In this document: piece after piece, positions 18,561-27,351 of the stretch | How positions within the stretch are numbered: position 1 is the first letter of the stretch | Layout: each line of letters opens with the position of its first letter | Assembly (NCBI GenBank): GCA_913059205.1 | Contig: CAJXRM010000021.1 | Span: 1 to 40,126, forward strand | Length of the DNA stretch: 40,126 nucleotides | From: an uncultured Flavobacteriales bacterium | GTDB lineage: Bacteria; Bacteroidota; Bacteroidia; Flavobacteriales_D; Crocinitomicaceae | Direction of reading: 5' to 3' | Notes under the pieces: model-generated | Told to the model about the DNA's origin: nothing | The model's database searches: none | The model's input: only the letters and a program-made list of their open reading frames with translations | Position numbers and translations under genes: made by a program

Positions 18561-20154
18561 TCTTTTATTCTTTTTCATTTTATTTAGTTACAACTCAAGC
18601 GCTTCGTTTGACGATGAGTCCTATTATAGAAAATCATTCCGACTTGAACTTAAAAAAGACGGTAGTTTTAAAAATTCTGATACTCTTCTATCTACTCTAA
18701 AAAAAGGAAGATGGTCAGTAGACAAGAAAACACTAATTCTTTCCACTGGTAGTGATAGCACTGCAATAAATGAGAAATACAGAATTATTTATTCTTCTGA
18801 AAACAAACTAACACTTTCAAAAAAGAGCATTCGCTATTCGTACCACGATAAAGATAGTTTCACTGGAACAGGTGTTTCATTTTTATCAATTACAAAAGGA
18901 ATTTTTGGATTACTCTTTCTATTCTTTATCGCATTTCTTTTCAGTAAAAACAGAAAGAATATTAATTGGTCTATGGTTGCCAAAGGAACAGCGCTGCAGG
19001 TTATCTTAGCTTTGTTGATTTTAAAAGTACCATTTGTCTCAGGAATTTTTGAATGGATTTCCAAGGGTTTTACCAAATTGATTAACTTCTCGCACGACGG
19101 AGCAAATTTCTTATTTAGAAGCTTAGGTTCAGAACAAATTCATCCAATGATGATGAACTTTATGACGTGGATTTTACCATCTATTATTTTCTTTGCCGCT
19201 ATTTCAAGTCTATTATATTACTTTGGAATCCTGCAATTCATTGTTAAGAAATTGGCATGGGTAATGAATAAGACCTTGGGAATTTCTGGGGCAGAAAGTA
19301 TTTCGGCAGCAGCAAATATTTTTATTGGTCAGACAGAAGCGCCACTTCTAGTGCGACCTTATTTAGGTCGAATGACTAAATCTGAAATCATGTGTTTGAT
19401 GGTGGGTGGAATGGCGACAATTGCCGGCGGAGTTTTAGCGGCGGTAATTGGAATTCTAGGTGAAGGCGACGCGGCGAAAGAGTTGTTCTACGCTAAACAT
19501 TTATTGACCGCCTCCTTCATGTCAGCTCCTGCAGCAATCGTCTTTGCAAAAATGTTAGTTCCTGAAACAGAAGAAATCGACAAAAATTTAGATGTTCCAA
19601 AAGAAAAGATTGGAGCAAACGCTTTGGAGGCAATCACAAACGGAACTACGGAAGGTTTAAAGCTGGCTGCAAATGTCGGTGCGATGTTAATCGTATTCAT
19701 GAGCTTAATTGCTTTTGTTAATTACACACTGGGAAAAGTTGGAGATTGGACGACTTTAAACGACCTTATCGCATCAGGTGGAATGTATTCACAATTGAGC
19801 TTCGAAAGTATTGCTGGCTATCTTCTTGCTCCTGTTTCTTGGATTATGGGGGTGGAATGGCAAGATTGTATGTACTTCGGTCAAATGCTAGGTGAAAAAA
19901 CAATCCTAAATGAATTTATTGCTTATCCGCATTTGGGACAAATTCAAGATGAACTTTCCAATAAAACAATTATTATGGCAACTTATGTCCTTTGTGGTTT
20001 TGCAAATATTGCATCCATAGGGATTCAAGTAGGCGGCATTGGAATTCTCGTTCCTGAAAAGCGATCTGTTTTGGCAAAATTTGGAATGATTGCATTGTTG
20101 GGGGGAACTCTGGCTTGTATGTCAACTGCTGTATTGGCGGGGATGTTATTTTAA
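18535..20154 (+). CDS. NupC-type nucleoside transporter with exported N-terminal domain
   Basis: Concentrative nucleoside transporter (CNT family), expected to import nucleosides with Na+ or H+ across the inner membrane. The ATG at 18535 gives 539 residues and a signal-like N-terminus, MKFKGVKLSLLFFFILFSYN; an earlier start at 18502 would spoil this. Residues about 22-105 form a soluble, lipocalin-like beta domain (GRWSVDKKTLILS) ahead of the membrane part. The CNT core shows GISGAESISAAANIFIGQTE, the gate signature APLLVRPYLGRMTKSEIM, MVGGMATIAGGVLAAVIGIL and YVLCGFANIASIGIQVGGIG. From memory, flavobacterial relatives share the extra N-terminal domain. The gene overlaps the nuclease by 26 bases and ends 6 bases before the LuxE-like gene. 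Confidence 0.92.
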   Translation: MKFKGVKLSLLFFFILFSYNSSASFDDESYYRKSFRLELKKDGSFKNSDTLLSTLKKGRWSVDKKTLILSTGSDSTAINEKYRIIYSSENKLTLSKKSIRYSYHDKDSFTGTGVSFLSITKGIFGLLFLFFIAFLFSKNRKNINWSMVAKGTALQVILALLILKVPFVSGIFEWISKGFTKLINFSHDGANFLFRSLGSEQIHPMMMNFMTWILPSIIFFAAISSLLYYFGILQFIVKKLAWVMNKTLGISGAESISAAANIFIGQTEAPLLVRPYLGRMTKSEIMCLMVGGMATIAGGVLAAVIGILGEGDAAKELFYAKHLLTASFMSAPAAIVFAKMLVPETEEIDKNLDVPKEKIGANALEAITNGTTEGLKLAANVGAMLIVFMSLIAFVNYTLGKVGDWTTLNDLIASGGMYSQLSFESIAGYLLAPVSWIMGVEWQDCMYFGQMLGEKTILNEFIAYPHLGQIQDELSNKTIIMATYVLCGFANIASIGIQVGGIGILVPEKRSVLAKFGMIALLGGTLACMSTAVLAGMLF

Positions 20155-20160
20155 TAACAT

Positions 20161-21126
20161 ATGGAGCTTCGAGACAACATATTGTCTATTTCAAGCATTG
20201 AATCATTCAATAAAATTGCATTAGAAGTATTTCAGTATCAAGTTCAACATTGTGAAGTCTATCGAAACTACGTGCAATTCCTAAATTGGAAAACTCCAAC
20301 TTGCATTGAAGAAATTCCTTTTCTCCCAATCGAATTTTTCAAGTCTCATCAAATTATTTCAAGCGAAAAGGAAACTGATATCATCTTTAAAAGTAGCGGA
20401 ACAGGCGGCCAACGTAGCACGCATTTTCTTGCTGATTCACAGCTTTATATTGATTCGTTTTCAAAGGCCTATAAAATGCACATTGGAGATCCAAAGGACC
20501 AAGTAATCCTGGCATTACTTCCGAATTATACAGAACAGGGAGAATCGAGCTTAGTCTATATGGTTGACTATCTAATTGAACAAACAGAAAATGAATTATC
20601 TGGTTTTGTACTCAATTCAACGAACGAATTAGTTTCTAGATACAATCATGCCATTTCTACAGGAAAAAAAGTCGTGTTGTTTGGTGTTTCATATGCTCTT
20701 TTGGACCTAGCCGCAACAAAGCCTAACCTTTCTCAAGCAACTATAATCGAAACTGGGGGAATGAAAGGTCGCAGAAAAGAAATGACTAAGGATGAATTGC
20801 ACCTAAAATTAAAGATCGGTTTAAATGTACCTTATATTTCTTCTGAATATGGCATGACTGAGCTTCTTTCACAAGGATATAGCAATTCTGATGGACTATT
20901 TGAAACTCCACCTTGGATGAAAATTTTAATACGTGAAGTGAATGACCCATTCACTTATATTGGAGAAGGGAAAACAGGCGGAATTAATGTTATTGACTTC
21001 GCAAATCTATACAGCTGTTCCTTTATAGCAACGCAAGATTTAGGAAAAAAAACGGGCAATTTGTTCCAAATTTTAGGTCGATTTGACCAATCCGATATTC
21101 GTGGTTGTAATTTATTAATTGAATAG
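20161..21126 (+). CDS. LuxE-like acyl-protein synthetase / acyltransferase
   Basis: Member of the adenylate-forming superfamily close to LuxE, the acyl-protein synthetase of bacterial bioluminescence. The 321 residues show the nucleotide-binding loop IIFKSSGTGGQRSTHFLAD (about residues 75-93), IIETGGMKGRRKEMTKDELH, SSEYGMTELLSQGYS (about 223-237) and a C-terminal segment with ATQDLG and LGRFDQSDIRGCN. No luxA/B/C/D genes are near, so light production is not implied; the likely chemistry is activation of a carboxylic acid as acyl-AMP and transfer to a thiol. It sits 6 bases behind the transporter in the same operon. Its substrate is unknown. Confidence 0.8.
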   Translation: MELRDNILSISSIESFNKIALEVFQYQVQHCEVYRNYVQFLNWKTPTCIEEIPFLPIEFFKSHQIISSEKETDIIFKSSGTGGQRSTHFLADSQLYIDSFSKAYKMHIGDPKDQVILALLPNYTEQGESSLVYMVDYLIEQTENELSGFVLNSTNELVSRYNHAISTGKKVVLFGVSYALLDLAATKPNLSQATIIETGGMKGRRKEMTKDELHLKLKIGLNVPYISSEYGMTELLSQGYSNSDGLFETPPWMKILIREVNDPFTYIGEGKTGGINVIDFANLYSCSFIATQDLGKKTGNLFQILGRFDQSDIRGCNLLIE

Positions 21127-21200
21127 AACTTTCAGATTTACATTTTATTGGCAAGGATTAATGGCAAGAATTTTGTATCCTTGAGAAACAAAAAAAAAAT

Positions 21201-21929
21201 ATGAAAAAACTATTTTCTATCGCGGCAAGCGTAATCTTCATATCATCTTCAGCATTCGCTCAAGATTTCGGCAAATTAAAGCAAAAAGTCAATGAAACTG
21301 TGAAATCTGAAACAGGAACTGGAAGCTCACTGACCGAAGGTGAAGTTGCCAACGGTCTGAAAGAGGCCTTAAACAATGGAATTGAAAAAGGAGTTGCTCA
21401 ATTATCAAAACCAGACGGATACTTTAAAGATCCTCAAATCAAAATTCCTTTACCCGATGAGGCGAAAGTAGTGGAAACTAAACTTCGACAACTTGGACAA
21501 GACAAACAAGTAGACGATGCGATTGAATCACTAAATAGAGCAGCTGAAGATGCAGCAAGCGAAGCGAAAGATTTATTTGTTTCCGCAATTAAAAACATGA
21601 CTGTAACCGACGCCATGGGATTACTTAAGGGTAACGACGATGCAGCAACACGATTTTTAGAGAAATCGACTCGCGATGCACTGGTAGAAAAATTTAGACC
21701 GATTATTAAAGTTTCATTGGAAAAAGTTGGAGCGACAAAGCATTGGAATACAATTTTTACAACGTACAACAAGATTCCTTTGGTTCAAAAGGTTAATCCT
21801 GACTTAGAAGAATTTGCAACCAATAAAGCGATTGATGGTTTGTTCATTCAAATTGCGAAACAAGAATTGGAAATTAGAAAAAATCCAGGAGCTCGAGTTA
21901 CTGATTTATTAAAGAAAGTATTCGGATAG
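21201..21929 (+). CDS. DUF4197 exported protein
   Basis: The 242-residue protein has a clear signal peptide (MKKLFSIAASVIFISSSAFA, cleavage expected before QDFG) and matches the DUF4197 family by TEGEVANGLKEALNNGIEKG, KPDGYFKDPQIKIPLPDEAK, GNDDAATRFLEKSTRDALVE and the end FIQIAKQELEIRKNPGARVT. DUF4197 proteins are periplasmic or membrane-associated and of unknown function. The predicted structure is helical. A 7-base dyad (CAAGGAT 21152-21158 with ATCCTTG 21177-21183) sits just upstream, where TATCCTTG is a one-mismatch -7 element, so it probably has its own promoter. Confidence 0.85.
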   Translation: MKKLFSIAASVIFISSSAFAQDFGKLKQKVNETVKSETGTGSSLTEGEVANGLKEALNNGIEKGVAQLSKPDGYFKDPQIKIPLPDEAKVVETKLRQLGQDKQVDDAIESLNRAAEDAASEAKDLFVSAIKNMTVTDAMGLLKGNDDAATRFLEKSTRDALVEKFRPIIKVSLEKVGATKHWNTIFTTYNKIPLVQKVNPDLEEFATNKAIDGLFIQIAKQELEIRKNPGARVTDLLKKVFG

Positions 21930-21959
21930 AATTAGATTCAGGACTAAAAGAATCAAGAC

Positions 21960-21990
21960 GTCAGGACGTGTTCTTTAGAACCATCCTGAC
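21960..21990 (+). terminator. Terminator after DUF4197 gene
   Basis: Outer stem GTCAGGA (21960-21966) with TCCTGAC (21984-21990), plus an inner stem GTTC/GAAC with a TTTA loop (21970-21981). A short pyrimidine-rich tail (CTTTCTTT) follows. It starts 30 bases after the stop codon. Confidence 0.65.
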
Positions 21991-22037
21991 CTTTCTTTGA
22001 GCTCTCATTTATTCAACCTTTTAAGCCGATTATGCAG

Positions 22038-22069
22038 TTTGACGAAATAGAACTAATTAATTATCTTTG
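22038..22069 (+). promoter_or_regulatory. Bacteroidota-type promoter for the amidohydrolase operon
   Basis: TTTG at 22038-22041, a 20-base spacer, then TATCTTTG at 22062-22069: both elements of the Bacteroidota primary-sigma consensus at ideal spacing. The ATG follows 25 bases later. This is the best promoter match in the window. Confidence 0.8.
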
Positions 22070-22094
22070 ATCTCAACAATTTTAGTCAACACAA

Positions 22095-23288
22095 ATGAAC
22101 CCTGAACTCAAAAATGCAATTGAACGACTTTCGAATGAACTTTTCGAAAAAGTAAAATTGTATCGTGAGCACATTCATGCCCATCCAGAACTATCGTACC
22201 ATGAACACAACACGATGGCCTATGTTTCAGATCAATTGACAAAATTGGGAATTGAGCACACTACAAAAGTTGGAGATACTGGAATTGTGGCGTTAATTAA
22301 AGCTGCACATCATACAACAGACCAAGAAGTTATTGGATTGAGAGCAGACATGGATGCGTTGCCAATTCAAGAGGAAAATGATGTTTCATATAAGTCCACT
22401 ATCGACGGTGTAATGCACGCGTGTGGACATGATGTTCATACTTCAATATTACTGGGAACTGCGGAAATTCTAAACTCAATTAAAGATCAACTTCCACAAC
22501 CGGTGAAATTATTATTTCAACCAGGAGAAGAGAAAAATCCTGGTGGTGCAACGTACATGATTCGTGATGGCGCATTAATGAATCCAAAGGTAAAAGAAAT
22601 GTTTGCGTTGCACGTTTTTCCAGATATGCCAGTTGGAAAAGTGGGATTCAAAGAAGGGATTTACATGGCCTCATGTGATGAGATTTATATCACAATTAAC
22701 GGCAAGGGTGGACATGGAGCAACACCTCATCAATGTATAGATCCAATTTTAATTGGGGCAAACATCGTGACGAATATGCAACAAATTGTGAGCAGACGTT
22801 GTGATCCAAAAATCCCATGTGTTCTTTCATTTGGACATTTTGAAGCTCTGGGCGCAACAAATATTATTCCATCAAAAGCATATCTGAAAGGTACTTTTCG
22901 AACAATGGATGAAAACTGGAGAGCAGAAGCTTTGCAATTGATTGAATCAACAGCTAAGGAATTAGCTGCCGCAAACGGGGGAACGGCTGATGTGGAAATA
23001 AGTAAAGGTTATCCGTATTTAGAAAACGATCCTATTACGACTGCAAAAATGCGAACTGCAGCAATTGATTTCTTGGGACAAGATAAAGTGGAAGAATTAC
23101 CCATACGCTTAACAGCAGAAGATTTCTCGTACTATTCTCAAGAAATTCCAGTTTGCTTTTTTAGATTGGGAGTTCGAAACGAAGAAAAAGGGATCGTTTA
23201 TGGCGTGCATCATCCTAAATTCAACATCGATGAAAACGCCTTAAAAATTGGAATGCAAATGATGGCTGTGGCGCCGTTCTCAAAATGA
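22095..23288 (+). CDS. M20D-family amidohydrolase (N-acyl-amino-acid hydrolase type)
   Basis: Zinc-dependent hydrolase of the peptidase M20D group, which removes acyl groups from N-acylated amino acids (hippurate, N-acetyl-diaminopimelate, indole-acetyl conjugates). The 397 residues hold REHIHAHPELSYHEHNTMAY, GLRADMDALPIQEENDVSYK, the metal site HACGHDVH (Cys110, His112), the catalytic GEE (Glu145-Glu146) in FQPGEEKNPGGATYM, the lid/dimer domain start GKGGHGATPHQCIDPIL and the C-terminal EDFSYYSQEIPVCFFRLGV. No signal peptide, so cytosolic. It is the first gene of an operon and its stop overlaps the next gene by 4 bases. The natural substrate is not identifiable. Confidence 0.93.
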   Translation: MNPELKNAIERLSNELFEKVKLYREHIHAHPELSYHEHNTMAYVSDQLTKLGIEHTTKVGDTGIVALIKAAHHTTDQEVIGLRADMDALPIQEENDVSYKSTIDGVMHACGHDVHTSILLGTAEILNSIKDQLPQPVKLLFQPGEEKNPGGATYMIRDGALMNPKVKEMFALHVFPDMPVGKVGFKEGIYMASCDEIYITINGKGGHGATPHQCIDPILIGANIVTNMQQIVSRRCDPKIPCVLSFGHFEALGATNIIPSKAYLKGTFRTMDENWRAEALQLIESTAKELAAANGGTADVEISKGYPYLENDPITTAKMRTAAIDFLGQDKVEELPIRLTAEDFSYYSQEIPVCFFRLGVRNEEKGIVYGVHHPKFNIDENALKIGMQMMAVAPFSK

Positions 23289-23848
23289 TAAAACAACTTT
23301 TCTATATCACTTTCATTTTACTTCTGGCATCATGCTCAGAAGACACTCCAGTTCCTATGGCTGAGGTCTATGAAATTAGAAATATTGGAGAGTTATCGAC
23401 AACTGAATACACTGTAGGAAAGATTGTGAAGCTGGATGATGAAGCAGAAGAATGGTATAAAATTGGTGATCGAAAAATATTGATTCACAGCAAGGCAAAA
23501 ATTAAAGCAGGCGTTGATTTGTCAAAATTAAAAGATGATGACATTAAAGTAAGTGGTTCTGCAATTGAAATTACACTTCCACCTGCACGAATAACAACTT
23601 TCTCAATGGATCCAAACTTGATGAGGACAGAAATGGAAAGTGTTACCGGATTGCGTTCGAATTTTACGCAGAAAGAGAAGAATGCTTTTTTAAAGCAAGG
23701 AGAAGAAGCCATCAAAAAAGACATTTTAGAAACTGGAATATTGAAAGATGCAAGCAACAATGCAGAAGCATTTTTAATTGATTTCTACACGCAAATGGGC
23801 TTTGAAAAAGTAATTATTAAACGAACTGTTCAGAAAGATGAAAAATGA
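23285..23848 (+). CDS. DUF4230 lipoprotein
   Basis: The 187-residue product has a lipoprotein signal peptide with lipobox LLASC (Cys at about residue 17), so it should be lipid-anchored. The body matches DUF4230 by EVYEIRNIGELSTTEYTVGK, GDRKILIHSKAKIKAGVDLS, the ITLPPARI motif and the C-terminal ending GFEKVIIKR. DUF4230 has no known function. It starts within the amidohydrolase stop (ATGA overlap of 4 bases) and overlaps the following DUF4230 gene by 11 bases, which indicates coupled translation of three proteins. Confidence 0.85.
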   Translation: MIKQLFYITFILLLASCSEDTPVPMAEVYEIRNIGELSTTEYTVGKIVKLDDEAEEWYKIGDRKILIHSKAKIKAGVDLSKLKDDDIKVSGSAIEITLPPARITTFSMDPNLMRTEMESVTGLRSNFTQKEKNAFLKQGEEAIKKDILETGILKDASNNAEAFLIDFYTQMGFEKVIIKRTVQKDEK

Positions 23849-24461
23849 ATATGTTCGCTTACTGAAAAACATCTTTGTGATGGGATGTATTGTCCTTCTC
23901 ATACTGCTTGTATATAATTATTTTGCACCGTCAGAGGATTCAGAATTAAAAATTGCAGATACGCCTATTCACATTGAATCGATTAAGACCATCGCTGAGA
24001 TTAGTACTGTAAGCTTCAAAGACGAAGTTGTGATAGACACGGTTGAATATTATGGTGAATACACAAGTGTTTTTGATCCTGACGAGTGGATGCGTGTTAT
24101 TAATAGAGGAGTGAAACGCAGATTAACATTAATTGTTCAAGGAGAAGTTAAATACGGCATCGATTTATCGAATAAAAATTATTCTGTAAAATCAAATAAA
24201 GATAGCATATGGGTGAACCTTCCTGCTCCAAAAATTTTAGACGTTATTGTTACACCTTCAAAAACTGAAATCTTTCAAGAGCAAGGAAGCTGGAGTGACA
24301 ATACGAGAAGGAAGTTAGAAGCAAAAGCGAAATACCGTATACAAAAAAATGCTGAAGCAATTTCTCTTCGAAAAAAGGCTCAAGATAATACTGTTCGCTT
24401 GTTCAAAAAACTTGTACGTACGAAACGAACGTTAATCATTAATTTCCATCATGATAAATAG
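23838..24461 (+). CDS. DUF4230 membrane-anchored protein
   Basis: The 207-residue product has one N-terminal transmembrane segment (about residues 11-28, NIFVMGCIVLLILLVYNY) and no lipobox. Its body resembles the preceding gene: IESIKTIAEISTVSFKDEVV, then LTLIVQGEVKYGIDLS, WVNLPAPKI and the ending VRTKRTLIINF, so both are DUF4230 paralogues that have diverged strongly. Overlaps of 11 bases at both ends with its neighbours tie it into the operon. One paralogue appears lipid-anchored and the other helix-anchored, which suggests a paired complex; that is inference. Confidence 0.8.
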   Translation: MKNEYVRLLKNIFVMGCIVLLILLVYNYFAPSEDSELKIADTPIHIESIKTIAEISTVSFKDEVVIDTVEYYGEYTSVFDPDEWMRVINRGVKRRLTLIVQGEVKYGIDLSNKNYSVKSNKDSIWVNLPAPKILDVIVTPSKTEIFQEQGSWSDNTRRKLEAKAKYRIQKNAEAISLRKKAQDNTVRLFKKLVRTKRTLIINFHHDK

Positions 24462-24876
24462 AGTATTATTTATTTCCATTGTGCTCTTATTACTGAATTC
24501 ATGTAACAAGACAAAGTCCACAGAAAAGAAAATGGATGGGAATTGGACGATTTATAAAATGAAAGTAACCAAATCAAATGGGCTTTCTTATTATTATGAA
24601 ACGACTGGCACTTTCAATTTCTCAGATTTCTCAGATGGAGAAGGACGATATTCAATTAACCTGTCTTATATTACTCCTTCTGGAACAATCGTAAAAAATG
24701 AAACCGGAACTATTGTATTAAAGGAAGATGCTAAATTATTCGATTTATTCCGTAATAACACGGACGGTTCAATTACTCAAATGAAAGATGGTGCTTTACT
24801 TTTGATTACAAACAATGACATCGAAATGATGTACCTTGACAATAATGAGAACTTAACATTTGTATTAGAAAAGTAA
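24451..24876 (+). CDS. Lipocalin-like lipoprotein
   Basis: The 141-residue product has a lipoprotein signal with lipobox LLNSC (Cys at about residue 18). The mature part starts with GNWTIYKMKVT and continues as alternating beta strands, as in the small lipocalin-like proteins of Bacteroidota (GxW motif near the start). No ligand residues can be named. It overlaps the second DUF4230 gene by 11 bases and is the last gene of the operon. Its stop is 6 bases from the stop of the convergent epimerase gene, with no obvious terminator between them. Confidence 0.7.
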   Translation: MINRVLFISIVLLLLNSCNKTKSTEKKMDGNWTIYKMKVTKSNGLSYYYETTGTFNFSDFSDGEGRYSINLSYITPSGTIVKNETGTIVLKEDAKLFDLFRNNTDGSITQMKDGALLLITNNDIEMMYLDNNENLTFVLEK

Positions 24877-24882
24877 GAATTT

Positions 24883-25848
24883 CTAGTACGTTGAATTACT
24901 CATCAAATAATTCTTAACATAGTCTTCAATTCCTTCTTCTAATGTGTGGAATTTTTTGGAATAACCCGCGGCTCTCAACTTTTCAATATCTGCTTCGGTA
25001 AAATACTGGTATTTATCGCGAATATCGATTGGAGTATCTACAAAAGAAATAGATTCTTCTCTTCCCATTGCTTTAAAGGTGTTTTTCGCTAAATCCAAAA
25101 AGGTACGAGCAGTTCCTGAACCTAAGTTGTAGATTCCAGAATTTGGCGTTTCATCCTTCAGAAATAAACATACATCTAACAAGTCCTTTACATAAACAAA
25201 ATCACGTAACTGTCCACCATCTGTATAATCTGGATTATGAGAACGGAACAACTTCATTGCTCCTGTTTCTGTAATTTGATTGAAGGCATGGAAAATAACT
25301 GAAGCCATACGCGCTTTATGGTATTCATTTGGACCGTATACGTTGAAGAATTTTAAGCCAGCCCAGAAAGGAGGAAACTTAGATTGCTCCAACACCCAAA
25401 TATCAAAGTTATTTTTCGACTCTCCGTACGGATTCAGTGGCTTCAATTTCGGAATAATGGCATGATCATCCTTGTATCCCAATTCGCCTAGACCGTATGT
25501 GGCGCCCGAACTTGCATAAACCAATGGAATTTGTTTATCAACACAGATATTCCAGATATCTTTGGAATAATTGACATTCAATTCATCAAAAATTGCTTCG
25601 TCAAATTCAGTTGTATCGGTTCGTGCGCCAATATGGTAAACAAAATCTACTTCATCAGAAAATTCTTTTAACCATTGAATAAAATCTTTTCTCCCAACCT
25701 TCGCAGCGATTGTTTTCCCTTCTAAGTTTCGATTTTTTTCCGTTTTCGAGAAATCATCTACCACTACAATATCATCGTGTCCCGCTTTATTCAAACGACC
25801 AACGAGGCAGCTTCCGATAAATCCTGCCGCACCTGTAACTACAATCAT
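24883..25848 (-). CDS. hldD: ADP-L-glycero-D-manno-heptose 6-epimerase
   Basis: Extended short-chain dehydrogenase that epimerises C6 of ADP-D-glycero-D-manno-heptose to make the heptose used in LPS inner core. The 321 residues show the NAD(P) motif GAAGFIG (6-12), Ser113/114 in YASSGATYG, the catalytic Tyr141-x3-Lys145 pair (NPYGESKNNFD) and the HldD-specific IGARTDTTEFDE and FNVYGPNEYHKARMASVIFH. Length is normal. It follows the deoxynucleoside kinase by 12 bases, so it is probably cotranscribed, though the two functions are unrelated. Confidence 0.93.
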   Translation of the reverse strand: MIVVTGAAGFIGSCLVGRLNKAGHDDIVVVDDFSKTEKNRNLEGKTIAAKVGRKDFIQWLKEFSDEVDFVYHIGARTDTTEFDEAIFDELNVNYSKDIWNICVDKQIPLVYASSGATYGLGELGYKDDHAIIPKLKPLNPYGESKNNFDIWVLEQSKFPPFWAGLKFFNVYGPNEYHKARMASVIFHAFNQITETGAMKLFRSHNPDYTDGGQLRDFVYVKDLLDVCLFLKDETPNSGIYNLGSGTARTFLDLAKNTFKAMGREESISFVDTPIDIRDKYQYFTEADIEKLRAAGYSKKFHTLEEGIEDYVKNYLMSNSTY

Positions 25849-25860
25849 GTTAATTTGTTT

Positions 25861-26475
25861 TTAGAATAAACCGTTGATTTCGGCATCAATCGCATTGATA
25901 ATCTTCCCTAAATCTTCTTGACTTTCAGGAAAGTTATTGTTGTCAACATCTATCACCAACAATTTTCCTTTATCATAGGTAGAAATCCAAGCTTCATAAC
26001 GTTCGTTCAGACGCTTCAAGTAATCTAAACGAATGCTCTCCTCATATTCTCTTCCTCGTTGTTGAATTTGATTCACCAAGGTTGGAACACTCGCTCTTAA
26101 ATAAATCAATAAATCCGGAGCGGAAACGAATGAGTCCATCAAGTTAAACAACGAGAAATAATTTTCAAAATCACGTGTTGTCATCAATCCCATCGAATGA
26201 AGATTTGGTGCAAAAATAAATGCATCCTCATAAATGGTTCTATCTTGAATTACTGTTTTGTCCGTTTTCTGAATTTCTTGGGTTTGTGTAAAACGACTGT
26301 TCAAATAATAAATCTGAAGGTTAAATGACCAACGTTGCATGTCTTCATAAAAGTCATTCAAATAAGGATTTTGTTCCACATCTTCAAAATGCGTATCCCA
26401 TCCAAAATGTTTCGCCAACATGGTTGTTAATGTTGTTTTTCCTGATCCTATATTTCCTGCTACTGCAATATGCAT
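25861..26475 (-). CDS. Deoxynucleoside kinase
   Basis: Phosphorylates deoxynucleosides for salvage. The 204 residues start MHIAVAGNIGSGKTTLTTML with a P-loop at about 7-15, and contain FEDVEQNPYLNDFYEDMQRW, the DRT/ERS-type motif IQDRTIYEDAFIFA (about 76-89) and the LID-like region IQQRGREYEESIRLDYLKRL. These place it in the deoxyadenosine/deoxyguanosine/deoxycytidine kinase family rather than TK1. Substrate preference cannot be read from the sequence. A nucleoside transporter of the NupC type is encoded about 6 kb away. Confidence 0.92.
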   Translation of the reverse strand: MHIAVAGNIGSGKTTLTTMLAKHFGWDTHFEDVEQNPYLNDFYEDMQRWSFNLQIYYLNSRFTQTQEIQKTDKTVIQDRTIYEDAFIFAPNLHSMGLMTTRDFENYFSLFNLMDSFVSAPDLLIYLRASVPTLVNQIQQRGREYEESIRLDYLKRLNERYEAWISTYDKGKLLVIDVDNNNFPESQEDLGKIINAIDAEINGLF

Positions 26476-26529
26476 TGTACTTCTGATTTAGACTGACTAA
26501 ATTACAAACTTTGAGAGAAGAATCAAGGA

Positions 26530-27351
26530 TTATTTTGAGATTTGCAACTCAAATTTATGAACAGTCTCTTTTACTTTAAAAAAGAAGTGCTGATTTCGAT
26601 ACATAAACCCAGTAATTTCGCTCATCGGAAGCAAAACATCCTCTGATTTATCAGAATCAAAAAATCGTACACTTAATTTATTTTTGTGCAGCGTAAACAT
26701 AGCTTTCTCATGTGCATCTACCTGAATAACACCAACTTCTGGTACAAACTCGATCAAGGAACCATATACATCAAAAATATACACGCCTTTTGTTGGATCA
26801 ACCACAAACAAACGATTCCCTCTTTCTTTGATTTGTGACACTTCTTTAATATCCAATGTTCCAATAATGTTCATCACCTCTTGCTGTTGATTCAGTCGGT
26901 TTAAGGACAATAGAAGTAGTCTTGAATTGAATCGATCAAAGACCCAAACTTTATTTGGTTGACTAGAAGCAGAAATCAGCGTAACATTCACCAATCCTTC
27001 ATCTGCTAAATCCACACAATCGTCCAATTCAGTCAACGTATTATCAAAATAACAAAGTGTTTGCTGCTCTTCAGAAAAATGAATCAATTTAGAGGTGTTT
27101 ATGGACACAAAATCCTTAATTTGACCTAAAGATTTAATGCTTTGAGAAAACATCAACTTTCCATCAAGGGAATATTTATTTATTGTTCCATTATCAGAGG
27201 CAAAATAATACTCCAACACATCGATATGCCAAACTTGATTTTCTTTAACTGGATACGTTTGAAGTTCATTCCATTGATATCCCAATGAATCTTGTGAAAA
27301 ACTCAAAAAACCATTTACAATCGCCCAAAAAGTTATTGCGTATTTAAACAT
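26530..27351 (-). CDS. Exported protein of unknown function, beta-propeller-like
   Basis: Not recognised with confidence. The 273 residues begin with a signal peptide (MFKYAITFWAIVNGFLSFSQ, SFSQ cleavage region). The mature part is a run of short beta segments with repeats such as ASDNGTINKYSLDGKLMFSQ, LLLLSLNRLNQQQEV and LFVVDPTKGVYIFDVYGSLI, which resemble blades of a beta-propeller (NHL or YVTN style). Its start overlaps the end of the GH3 gene by 8 bases, so the two are translationally coupled. It lies 54 bases before the deoxynucleoside kinase start. A periplasmic or outer-membrane location is expected. Confidence 0.65.
   Translation of the reverse strand: MFKYAITFWAIVNGFLSFSQDSLGYQWNELQTYPVKENQVWHIDVLEYYFASDNGTINKYSLDGKLMFSQSIKSLGQIKDFVSINTSKLIHFSEEQQTLCYFDNTLTELDDCVDLADEGLVNVTLISASSQPNKVWVFDRFNSRLLLLSLNRLNQQQEVMNIIGTLDIKEVSQIKERGNRLFVVDPTKGVYIFDVYGSLIEFVPEVGVIQVDAHEKAMFTLHKNKLSVRFFDSDKSEDVLLPMSEITGFMYRNQHFFFKVKETVHKFELQISK

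Noticed and set aside
20161..21126. Bioluminescence operon suggested by the LuxE-like protein
   Set aside because: No luciferase (luxAB) or luxCD genes nearby; LuxE-like proteins are widespread outside light production.
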